Source: Lichtheimia corymbifera B2541 (Eukaryota; Mucoromycota; Mucoromycetes; Mucorales; Lichtheimiaceae). From it: a stretch of 64,000 nucleotides of DNA. The stretch covers positions 91,611-155,610 of the forward strand of contig JNEU01000877.1 in the NCBI GenBank assembly GCA_000697475.1, written 5' to 3'. The stretch's first letter is position 1. The number at the start of each line of letters is the position of its first letter. Shown here piece after piece: positions 46,843 through 57,854 of this stretch. The position numbers and the translations under genes were made by a program. The notes under the pieces are model-generated. The model ran no database searches. It saw only the letters and a program-made list of their open reading frames with translations, and was not told the DNA's origin.

Positions 46843-49800
46843 ACAGCTCCTTAAACACAACCACTGAGCATCATCTCCACAGCAACGCATCCTCTCTTGT
46901 ATCCACTGACTTCCATCCAACAGCCTTTTTGGCTCAAACATTACAAACATGTCCCTATGTAAATCGATACTGGCAAGGAAAGCGATATCGTCGACCCCAA
47001 GTGCGTCGTGGAACCTTGTCACCTGATAACGTTCCTGGATTACCTAATTTACCAGCAGCACATGAATTGACGGGTGTAGACCAAGCAAAACTATCAAATT
47101 GGACAGGCGATGGTATTCGTGTTGGTATCCTGGATACGGGTGTGGATTATACACATCCTGCCCTTGGTGGATGCTTTGGTGTAAGTATATCATCATGCTT
47201 CATATGCTTGTTGCTTGTTTCAAATGCATGCACAGCCTTGTGTGCGCGTTCCATTGCATTGGCTTCACCGAATCTAAAAAATAACCCGTGTACCTTTTTT
47301 TTCTTGTGTAGCCAGGTTGCAAAGTGGCTTATGGTTATGATCTAGTGGGTGACGCTTCAAATGGTAAAGTTTTACCCCCGCAATTTTATGTCCCTTCTTT
47401 TTTCGTGGGGTAGAGAAACATAAGGGTGTCGCTGAATAACAAGTGGGTGTGGGGTTTCATCGGGTTCTTGAGTTTTTTTAACAACAGACGAAACAGATGG
47501 CTACGGCATCAATCCCGATGATGATCCAATGTAACTAAAATCAAAGTTTGGTTCAAAGTTACCCCAACAAGTATACTTACGTTATCGATTAGGGACACGT
47601 GCGATGGCCATGGGACCCATGTAGCAGGTATCATTGCTGCCAACGATACAAAAATGGGATTTGAAGGTGTTGCCCCTGGTGTAGAGCTGGGTGCATGGAG
47701 GTAAAGTTATCCTATGATGTTAATGGCGGTCGTACCGAGCGTGAGAAAACCTTGTGTATTATCGTTAAAAAAACTCAGCTCATTTTTTTGTGTATCTGCA
47801 TAGGATATTTGGATGTCAGGGTGATACCGATGATGATATTATTCTTATGGCAGCGTAAGTTTGGGTGCGGGGAATTGGGAAAGATGGAGCTAAAGATACT
47901 TGGCACACAATAAGGCGGGGTAAAGCAATTTGCATAACTATATGCAGTGGCTCAGACAACAATGGTAACATGTGTATAGTGAAATGGCTGTCAAAGCAGG
48001 GATGGATATCATCAACCTTTCATTGGGTGGCGGTGTGAGTGCGTGGGAAGAGGTACTACCATACTTGTTGGATTCATCTCACACAAGAGGTTAAACATTG
48101 GATCGTACTCACCTTGCTGACGATCAAACAGGATGCATTGGCCGTAGCTCTGTCCAACATTGCTGACAAAGGCATCATGGTGGCTGTGGCTCAAGGGAAT
48201 GAAGGAAGAGATGGTAAGTAGTGAAAATGGCATGTACCTTCCGACAACCCAGCTCAACATAGCTTGCTTAGGCATCGCTCGTACACCATCACCAGCTATT
48301 GGTGAACATGTCATGGCTGTGGCCTCTTTTGAAAATGCTGAAAAGTTTGGTCACGTGTTCCACATTGCTGACAATGACGCACATTATGGTCCTTTTGGTA
48401 AGCACCATGACCCCAACTTTTGGACAATGACTACAGCTGCATAATAATGGACCCATCTGCTTAGAATATACCATGTCCGATGGCCGATTCCAATTCCCCA
48501 ATGATACCCAAACGCTATTTCCATTCACAGTCCTTTTTGATCCCACTCTAAACAACACCTCGTCGGATGAAGCCCTTTTCGCATCTGTTAGCAAGTCCTG
48601 CGAACCGATCAATGTGGATTTAACAGGTAGCATTGTTCTTGTGCAGCGTGGTTCATGCGAATTTGGTCAAAAAGCAATGTATGCACAAACAGCAGGCGCT
48701 GCAGGATTGCTTGTATGGGATAGAAAAGAAGATGAAGCAATCCAAATCGATTTAGAAGGATATGAAAACATTGATATCCCTGTTGGCTCAGTGGATGGTG
48801 ATTTGGGACATCGGCTTTTCAAGCAATATGTGGGCAATCAAAATCAAACGGGGGGCTTCAGTCATAGTCTCATTCGCATGCCCAATGGTGGTAAACCATC
48901 CAAGTAATGTCATCTCATGTGAGCAAGTAGTAGCGAATAGTTGCTGATTCTAGTCATAGATTCTCGACTTGGGGACCGGATGCAGAGGTAACGGGTTGAG
49001 CTACGATGGATGTAATGATAACATCTACTTACTTACTGTGATCCATCACAGCTACATCTCAAGCCTGACATTGCTGGGATTGGTGGTACTGTATTTTCAA
49101 CATATCCAGTGAGCATGGGTAAGTTGTCATGATAATAATTGATTGATGAGAACTGTAATCTTAGTCATTGTGCTCTTCATCAGGCAGCTACAGGGTGCTG
49201 AGTGGCACAAGCATGGCAACGGTGAGGGCTACAGTATACGTACACTGCTTAAGGCTGATACGCAATGTTGTGTTTTAATGTAGCCATATCTTTCTGGAAG
49301 CACAGCTTTGTATTTGCAAGCAAAAGGACGACACGGTACCAAACGTACAATAACAGCATTGCTCAATCATGCATCACCCACATTTTTGTCACACTCCGAT
49401 GCCAATGGCACCGAGTTGATTGATACACCCATTAAGCAAGGAGCAGGCCTTGTACAAGTAAGTATATAAGATTATCAAAGAATGAATATTAGATAATGAC
49501 ACGTGGGGAAATCCAAGGTGTTGGATGCCATCCGAGGGACCGTGCGTGTGAATCCTTTCAAAATTTCTTTAAATGACACAGCAAATCTGCCTACCAATGT
49601 CACTATCACGATCCATAATGATTCCCACGATACCAAGAACTTCACATTACACCATTTACCAGCTGCCTCTATCTCAGGTAAGAGTATCACCACCCCCCTG
49701 AAAAAACTCCAATCTCATCCATGTTGTCACTTTCTCTATGAAGGCTATAATTTTACTTCAAGCGCTGTTCCGCTCGCAAAGCCGAAGTATCTTCATGCAC

Positions 49801-50592
49801 ATGCCGATGTTCACTTTGACGAAACCAGTATTGTTGTCCATGGAAACGAATCAGCTATTGTCACTATTGCATTCCACCCACCCAATGTCAAACCCGAAAA
49901 CGAGCACGCAATCTATGGTGGCTATATTGAAATAAGGCCGCAAAATGAGCATGATGATGATGATGGTGAACCTGCTGTGCGTGTACCCTACATGGGCGCC
50001 CAAGGTGCTCAGCGTGATCTTGATATTTTGGATAGAAATGTAAGTGTAAACGATGGTGTACATACGATGATGGCATTGACCTTTTGATCTTTCAAAGCGA
50101 GGATACCCCTTCATTGGTAACCGCTATGGTGAGCCATTGACCAAGATACCCACATACAACTTTGCTCGAAACGACGTGCTTTATTTGTTCTTACGAATTG
50201 GTAACCCAACACGGCAATTAAGATCCGAGCTTCTCTACAATAACGGCACTGTGGTGGGCAACTTGCCTGGTTTATACGATACTTGGTTGGCTCGTAATGA
50301 CCACAGTGATGAAAATTTCGAGTATGCTTATGAATGGAATGGTGGCGTCTATGTACCTGGTCCAGGTGGCCAATATCGTCACGGCCGTCATCGCCATCAT
50401 CATCATACTAAAGCATGGCATCATCTTCCACGTGGTACATATCGATTGCGAGTGTCAGCTTTGCGTATATTTGGCGATCCTGATCTAGAAGGCGATTGGG
50501 ATATTTGGGAATCCAAACCATTCCATGTGTTAGAGGATGGCATGGATATGAGCCGATACAGTGCTTTAGATTTACTAGCGACAAGAGAATAG
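46491..50592 (+). CDS. Secreted subtilisin-like serine protease with PA domain
   Basis: A fifteen-exon gene, 995 residues as read. [20 protein letters not shown] is a signal peptide. An I9-like propeptide follows ([12 protein letters not shown]). The S8 catalytic domain has all three residues: Asp in [17 protein letters not shown], His in [17 protein letters not shown], and Ser in [15 protein letters not shown] protease-associated insert ([18 protein letters not shown]) sits between His and Ser, and a Fn3-like beta domain follows. Exons are about 46491-47180, 47312-47363, 47488-47530, 47593-47700, 47804-47854, 47980-48052, 48132-48213, 48272-48397, 48465-48903, 48960-48987, 49052-49118, 49184-49221, 49284-49457, 49518-50039 and 50098-50592. 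The segment 49678-49743 (66 nt, GT...AG, no stop) may be an optional intron. A His cluster ([12 protein letters not shown]) lies near the C-terminus. Confidence 0.9.
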
Positions 50593-50828
50593 ACATCCAA
50601 AACAATGACATTTTAATGTAGTAAATAGGGAAAAGCAGAAAGAGAGAAGAAAATAACAAAAATCGACTTTTTTTTTCGTGTCTAATATATGTGTGTGGTG
50701 TGTGTGTGTCATGATAATGTGGAGAGAGTGTTATTGTTACAGACCGGTGTGTGCATGTATATATATAATGTGAGCGTGCGTGTTGAGTGGGAATGGTTTT
50801 AAATGATAGAAAAGGAGAATGATGCTGC

Positions 50829-51573
50829 TTAATCAAACTTGATGCTGTGTGATTCCATGGAAATACGACCACCACGGTAAGAACCTCGCTTCTTTTTGTT
50901 CTTTTCGGCTCTGAACTTGTCACCACGGGTCTTGATCAAATCAACATGAGCCTTCCAACCATACGATTGCTCATCAGAACCACCCTTGGAAACATAAGTG
51001 TTATCCTTCAAACGTTCATCAAGAAATTCAACCTCCTCAGGACGCACACGTTGGAAAGGAGTACCAGGCTTTCGTTCACGGAACACCTTTTTGGCTTGGG
51101 GCATCTCGGCACCTTCATCAAGTTTATGCTTGACACCAGCAGCAGGAACCTTGTTTTCTTGATCAGTGCTACTGGCAGAAGACGACTCAGCCTTTTCTTC
51201 TTGTTCTTGTTCCTTCTTTTGTTCCTCCTCTTCTTCAGATTCGCTGTCACTGGAAGATGAATCAGATGAGCTATCGTCACTGCTGCTGCTGCTGCTATCA
51301 CTGCTGCTGCTATCGCTTTGATCCTTCTTTTCAGTGGCATCCTCCTTCTTGTCATCAGCGTCACTGTCCTCCGAATCACTGGATTCACTGTCAGCATCCG
51401 ATCCACTATCATCCTTCTTGTCATCTTCGTCATCATCGCTATCGCTGTCAGATGAGCTAGAATCATCATCAGAATCGCTGCTGCTGGAGGAATCAGAATC
51501 ACTCGAATCATCCTTCTTGGCTTCCTTCATTTCGGTATCACCATCCTCATCATCCGAATCGCTGGAAGAATCA

Positions 51574-51605
<32 letters not shown>

Positions 51606-52735
51606 AGAAGATGAAGATTCATCCTTAGCCTCCTTCATCTCGGTATCTTGATCTTCCTTAGTGTCTTCTTTTTCATCTTCGGATTCACTTTCAGAGGAAG
51701 AGGATGAATCGCTGCTGCTGCTGCTGCTGGATGAAGAGGAGCTGCTGCTAGATTCCTTCTTGGCTTCTTCTTTCTCATCCTCAGATTCACTCTCACTGCT
51801 GCTAGAGGAAGAAGAGCTGCTGCTAGATTCCTTCTTGGCTTGTTCCTTCTCATCCTCAGATTCGCTCTCGCTGCTGCTAGAAGAAGAGCTGCTGCTAGAT
51901 TCCTTCTTGGCTTCCTCCTTTTCATCTTCAGATTCGCTTTCGCTGCTGCTGGAAGAAGAACTGCTGCTAGATTCCTTCTTGGCTTCTTCCTTTTCATCTT
52001 CAGATTCAGATTCACTATCGGATGAAGATGATTCACTGCTTGAAGAGCTGCTGCTGCTGCTGCTAGATTCCTTTTTGGCTTCCTCCTTTTCATCTTCAGA
52101 CTCGCTCTCGGATGATGATGATGAATCGCTGCTAGAAGAGCTGCTGCTGCTAGAAGAAGATGAGCTGCTGCCAGATTCCTTCTTGGCTTCTTCCTTTTCA
52201 TCTTCAGATTCGGATTCACTTGAAGAGGATGATTCGCTCTCAGACGACGACGAAGATGAATCATCGCTGCTGCTGCTGCTGCTGCTGCTGCTTTCAGACT
52301 TGGAAGCTTCCTCCTTGGGCTTGGCTTCTTCCATGACTTGATCTTCTGATTCACTCTCACTGCTGCTGCTGTCACTCGAAGAAGAGGAGTCGCTGCTGCT
52401 GCTGTCGTCACTTGAAGACGACGACGACGAAGAAGAATTGCTCGAAGCATCGTTCATTTCAGTGTCGTCACTAATAACACATCATATGAATATACCATCC
52501 AATACATCATCCAATAGAATAATACCTTTGACCAGTGGCATCCTTATAGATATCCTCGAGAGACTTGTCACCAGACTGATCTTCCAACTACTCAAATGTC
52601 ATGAGAACCGATAGATCTCGATAGATCGTTTTGAATAGACAAGGTTACCTTTGAGTTCTTTTTCTTCATTTGATCAGCAGCTTCGGCATGACCATGCGAG
52701 CGAAGATAGGCATACACCAGCGATTCGAGAGACAT
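50829..52735 (-). CDS. SRP40: Nucleolar phosphoprotein, SRP40/Nopp140 family
   Basis: A nucleolar chaperone linked to snoRNP traffic and ribosomal RNA transcription. Exons 52735-52649, 52587-52526 and 52470-50829 give 596 residues. The N-terminus is LisH-like (SLESLVYAYLRSHGHAEAAD). The centre alternates poly-Ser blocks, acidic SESESEDE segments and Lys-rich EEAKKES segments; at least six such units are near-identical, so the repeats probably arose by unequal duplication. These Ser/acidic runs are expected casein-kinase-2 targets. The C-terminal SRP40 domain is conserved: ERKPGTPFQRVRPEEVEFLD, then SYGWKAHVDLIKTRGDKFR. The plus strand shows long Leu/Ser frames here, which are only the reverse reading of the Ser codons. 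Confidence 0.9.
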
Positions 52736-52973
52736 GAGGGGGACGATGTCAGATAAAAGAGAGGGACAAGGCTAAAATGGATCGGGATTTGCTCGCAGGA
52801 AACATTTTTTTAATGATAGTGGCTTGGAGTGCCATGCAACCAAAAGTAAAAACTCAGTTGAAAGGTTGAGTGGGATTGTGCAACAAAGAAAGAGAGAGAG
52901 AGAAGAGGGAACTACACGACTACCTATGTGTGTGTTCGAAAATAAAGAGAAAATATAAGAAACGATGAACATC

Positions 52974-54582
52974 TTAGCGAGACCACGAGCGGCTACGGCT
53001 TCTGGATCGGTAAGAATATCTTCTTCTACGGCTATAATAAGGCGATCGAGAACGGCTACGACGACGGGAACGACGATCACGATCACGACCATAACGACCA
53101 CCACCACGACCACCACCATCAGCACGCTTTTCACCCATATATTCACCAGGTGTAGGTGTGTGTGGACGATGGGTAACCGAATAATCCACTCGGACAGCAC
53201 GACCATTGATGTTCTAAAATAAATCATCCTATATGAATGACAAGCTCTGCATGGTTCCATCCTATGTATATATACATACCATGCCATTGGTCTCGGTACG
53301 TGCACGTTCAGCTTCATCCTCAGTTTCAAAGTACACAAAGGCAAAACCACGCGAGCGTTGATGCTATATTGACACCACATTGAGTCTTCCATATCACATC
53401 ACATATATGTAGGTAGAATACTTACTCTACGATCATAGACGACTGTCACGCGTTGCAAATTGCCGTATTGTGAAAAGATGTCCTCAAGATCAGGTTCACG
53501 AGTAAAGATACTCAAACCAAAGACACCCAAAATGTTGGAACGCTCAGGCGCATCCTAAAGAAAAAAAAACACCATTGTGAGTATACACACACACGCATAC
53601 ATATGTATAAACCAGCTTACCCTCGTGCCATGCATTTCCTTCTCCTTTCTATATACGATGTATAATAATAATACAGTTAGTTATCCTTCTTCATGAATGA
53701 GATGGGTATACTTAACGCAGACCTTCTACGTCTTTCGACCGAACGGGATCTACGACGAGGAGGAGAACGGCTATAGCGGCGACGAGGAGGCGAGCGACTG
53801 TGTGTAATATAGAATGGCCTTGGTCAGATTCTTGTTCAACTTGCATAAATCACATGTTGCTTGGAAAAAGGGGAAGAAATTCATGTCTTGTGCCTTGCTC
53901 TTTTTACACGTGCGCGATTTGTATGTGTGTGTATGTATGTGTATGTGTATATCCCTTCCACTCTCTTCTTTTTTCCTTGCTCAGGCATGAAAAATAAAGG
54001 CTTGCCAACTTGAGATATGCTCGTGTAGCGTGTGTGTAGATGTGTGTGCATGTGCCAGGAAAGAAAGAAAGAAAAAAATCAAGAGCAAGAGAGAGAGAAA
54101 GAGAGCAACAAACAACAAACCACAAGGAGAGAGAGAGAGAGAGAAAAAAACAAAGAAATTGATAAAGGAAAGGATGCTTACCTTCTTCTCGAATAGCGTC
54201 TACGATCACGACTTCTCGAACGCGAATAGGATGGTGAACGGCGTCTATAGCGGCGATACGAACGCGATGACGAACGGCTGCGGGAACGGCTGCGGTCGTC
54301 TCGACGACGTTCAGGACTGGGAGAACGTCCTCTTGGGCTGCGAGAACGAGAACGGCTATAGCTGCGTGCACTTACAGGCGATCGGCTCTTGCTGTAAGAT
54401 CGAGAACGCGAACGGCCACGCTCAGGAGATCCAGCCGCGCCATATTCATCTTGACGTTCGGGAGTTGCTTCTCTAGATGGTGGACGATCCTAGTTATCCA
54501 TGACAACCACCATGTTAGTTGATTGGCTTTATAAACAAGTTGAAACATGCCATAGACACGATCTCATATGGATACCCACCAT
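52974..54582 (-). CDS. tra2: Tra2-like SR splicing factor (RRM flanked by RS domains)
   Basis: A regulator of exon choice. The first exon appears to be the start codon alone (ATG 54582-54580 followed by GTGGGT). Exon 2 (54489-54182) begins [20 protein letters not shown] and carries the first RS domain (many RSRS, YSRS, SPRR units). Further exons include 53797-53717 and 53648-53621. The single RRM has RNP2 [20 protein letters not shown] and RNP1 [12 protein letters not shown]. After the RRM come a Gly-rich linker ([16 protein letters not shown]) and a second RS domain ending [15 protein letters not shown] order is the Tra2 signature. Its presence fits the heavily intron-rich genome. An alternative start inside exon 2 cannot be excluded. 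Confidence 0.85.
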
Positions 54583-56359
54583 TTTGTACTCGTTTAAACT
54601 GTTGATCGATACCAAAAACGCTTACGCGTGGGACAGGCAAGTATCAACTGAAAAAGTGAGAAGAGTGGGAGCTGATAGCAAAAAGCAGCAGCCTGTCACA
54701 TACTACTAGCAAGCCATACCAGCCAATCACACTTCACTTTCCACAAACGCCCATGCAAGACATCACATGATCATAGCTTCAATCGCTCACTTTCATTATT
54801 GAAACAATCACTTTTACATTATCATAAAAATTCATTATCCAAAGACTTTACACTTTTTGAAATGCGTCATTCGTATCTGTCAATGATCCCTTTTTTAGTA
54901 CGGTGCGTGTTAGGGAAGGGGTGATTGCTATGAATAAAGAATAATGGCACCAACAACGAGCATGTCTCATTGTGCTGTCTTCAGCTCACATTCCTTGTTT
55001 CCAAATTAATCCTTACCGAGCCCATTGCAGTTGCTGTTTACCTTTGATTAGCTGATATCCTCCAATCACTTTACCTGACATTTTTCAGTATCCTTTGCCA
55101 ACCTCAAGGGTGCTGAACGTGTGTATTCGATTACAAGCCTGTATGTACGAATCTGCCATGTACCGCCTTCCTAATTTGTCAAAGATCAAATGGAATCTGA
55201 CCTCTGAACAAAACGACCGAATTGCTGCTGATGTATACGATTACTATAGGGGGTGTGTGTTGTTATGCTCTTCAAATAAGACTACTTGTTGTCGCCATGT
55301 TCCTTAGCCACATTGATGACTGTGTTCCACTACTTGTCGCTGTCCATGTTGTTGTATCAATATTTCATATTGCACCTTTGCCAAGTAAACGAGAGAATAA
55401 AACCACCATGCGAATATGTAACGCCCCTTGGAAGACAATATTACAAGTCAAACACAACCATGGTGGTCAACAATTGGCTTCGTAAAAGTCTGCAAAGATA
55501 TGAGCGGTGTTCAAGAGAAGCAGGGTACTACTCTGCTGTGTGAAAAAGAAACCCATAGTACTCTGGCACATGACATTTATAGAATTACATGAAGGAACGA
55601 TTTCATGCATGCGAAATGGAGATTACTGTGCTCCGATCACGCTAATGAAACATTAATCACCGATGGTATCTTCCGCCATCTTCATTACAGAAGGATGTCA
55701 TCATGTCCAACAGCTCATGGCAATAATCAAAAAGATCTCATATATTATGATTTGATCCTCCTCCCATTATACACTTTAATAATGAATAGGGTACAAGTTG
55801 GTGGTGGTGGTGGTGTATTATGATGTCAGTGATATCCACGCGACGAGAATGATCAGCAATAAACGTTTGTCAGCCATTGGGGTTACAATTGAGTAGTTAT
55901 GTGGGGAATCAAAATCATGTGCTTTTTACGGCGGCGGACAACGTTCCGTGCAGCTGCATGCGTGTTTTTACGATTACCCCTATATTTGTATAGACCTGAG
56001 GAGAGAGTAAGCAATTCAAGATGATGGATCATGTCATTGATGTTATTGCCATATAGATTGACGAATCTATGCTTCCATGACACACCTTTTCTCCTCTCGA
56101 ATTCATAGTTGATGAAGAAGGTATATTTTCTCACTTTCCATTTTAGGCTCATTAAAGAGCTCACATGCAAAAAACACTTGGGGCAGACATGGTTACACAG
56201 CGTTGTCATCGAAAAATGAAGCCTTTTGGCAAAGCATCTAGTGGTGTCATCTGATTGGTTGGGTGGTGACACAACCAAAAAGCGTATAAGAATGGGAAAT
56301 GTCACGGCAACTGCCAAACATTTATACTCCATCTTTCTCTTTTACATACACATATCATC
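54583..56359. other. Intergenic region of 1.8 kb, no gene seen
   Basis: Holds the Tra2 promoter at left and the second SCP2 gene's promoter at right; a TATA-like ATTTATAC sits about 35 bp before ATG 56360. Frames at 55095-55543 and 55883-56332 have no recognisable family, no signal peptide and no plausible splicing. Confidence 0.45.
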
Positions 56360-56886
56360 ATGTCTGACATTGTCGTTCCCGGTTTCAAGTCTTCTGAGCT
56401 TATTGCTGAATTGAACAAGGCCTTCGAGGGTTACTCTGACGAGGAGCGCGCCAAGCTTATCAAGCAGGTAAGAAAATCTTGTCTTTTTTATTACGCGTTA
56501 ATTCGACATGCTGATAAAGAGAATATGGGGTATAGGTTAACGGTGTCTTCCAATTCGTCATCAAGAAGGATGGCAAGACTGAGACCTTCACTGTCGATGT
56601 CAAGAAGGAGGGTCGCGTTTTCCGTGGCACCGGCCTCAAGGCTGACGCCGTCATCACTATGGCTGATAACGACTTTGTCTCTTTGGCCCAAGGCAAGCTC
56701 AACGGTAAGTTTTGGAAAAAGGAAGGCTTGTGTGAAAAGGCGTGTTATTCTAATCCAACACAATGCGTGTCATTCATAGGTCAAAAGGCTTACATGAGCG
56801 GCAAGCTCAAGATCAAGGGTCAAATCATGCTGGCCATGAAGCTCGACAATGTCTTCAAGAGCGTCAACCCCACTGCCAAGCTCTAA
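56360..56886 (+). CDS. SCP2: SCP2 sterol/lipid carrier domain protein, copy B
   Basis: Paralogue of the gene at 14904-15413. Exons 56360-56467, 56536-56704 and 56780-56886 give 127 residues. It starts MSDIVVPGFKSSELIAELNK and continues with VFQFVIKKDGKTETFTVDV and GQKAYMSGKLKIKGQIMLAM. It is colinear with copy A except for one codon and scattered substitutions. Both introns are at identical codons. The C-terminal AKL is again a PTS1-like signal for peroxisomal import. The promoter regions show no obvious shared sequence, so the copies may be expressed differently. The two lie on opposite strands, 41 kb apart. Confidence 0.95.
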
Positions 56887-57854
56887 ACGATCCCCACCAC
56901 ATACAACCACCGTTCATCCCTTGTATCATACCACACACACTCTCTCTTAATAAACGTACCATGTTCTTTATACAGATTCCATTGCTTTCCATCAAACGAT
57001 ATATACGCCATGTTGCCTAGTGACAGGTATCCCTTTTAAGGAGGCACCCTTTTAAGCTGTGTCCATGGCAACACTGACGCAACAATTGAGGATCATGGAT
57101 GTGGATTTTCAAACGTAGGGTAATGCCCTATCGACGAGGAAAAAGGGAGCTTTAAAATTTGTATGAATATACGGTGGGTATGGCTGAAGAAGATGATGGA
57201 TATTCTTGGTGGTATAGCAAAACTGCATGTGATGCATACCTCGGGAGAAAATTAATCCCGTGATCTGCAGCAGCACGCCGCACGCTGAATGAATTTGTGA
57301 AAAAAAGAATGTTGAGAAGGGACCCACAGAACAAATGAATGCCGCATTGACATAATTGTATCCTTGACATCAATGCGAGCTTGATCCCTAACCACAATCG
57401 TTGTTCCTTTTGTATAGCATAGCCCGCTTATGGATAAACCAATTACTACTCGTAGTTGGTAACACATAAAGACATGTCATATTTAAGAAGAGAAGAGAAG
57501 CTTTATTGTACGTAGTAATAGGCATATAATAAATTGCATAATACTCGTTTCTATGGTAGAAAGATACTACGAAGTAGCTTGTTGGGTCCAAGTCTTGAGA
57601 AGAAATGCCTGCAACACCTATTAGGATGATACTGACACGCGTTATCACTTTCAGCTTATGGATGCATCATATAATGGTAGTATATATGAAACATTGGATT
57701 GATATGGACTGAGAAAATGTAGCTGCTGGACGTAACATGCCAAGAGGTGATTTCTGCGTTTCGGCTACACAAAGGCCAAAGAGTGAGCCGGGTCTCGAAA
57801 GCTGAGTCAAACCTGTTCCCTCTCTCAACGCTCTCTCTCTTCCTTTGCTCATCA
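56887..57854. other. Intergenic region, no gene seen
   Basis: 3' flank of the second SCP2 gene and promoter of the Zn2Cys6 regulator. The minus-strand frame at 57656-57985 overlaps the first exon of that regulator and is a shadow. Confidence 0.4.

Noticed and set aside
51661..52341. Long Leu/Ser-rich open frame on the plus strand
   Set aside because: It is the reverse reading of the Ser and Glu codons of SRP40 on the minus strand; composition is dictated by that repeat.
53904..54476. Frames of 155 (minus) and 148 (plus) codons
   Set aside because: They span a GA/CT-rich intron and the RS-repeat exon of the Tra2-like gene; the spliced minus-strand model explains the region.
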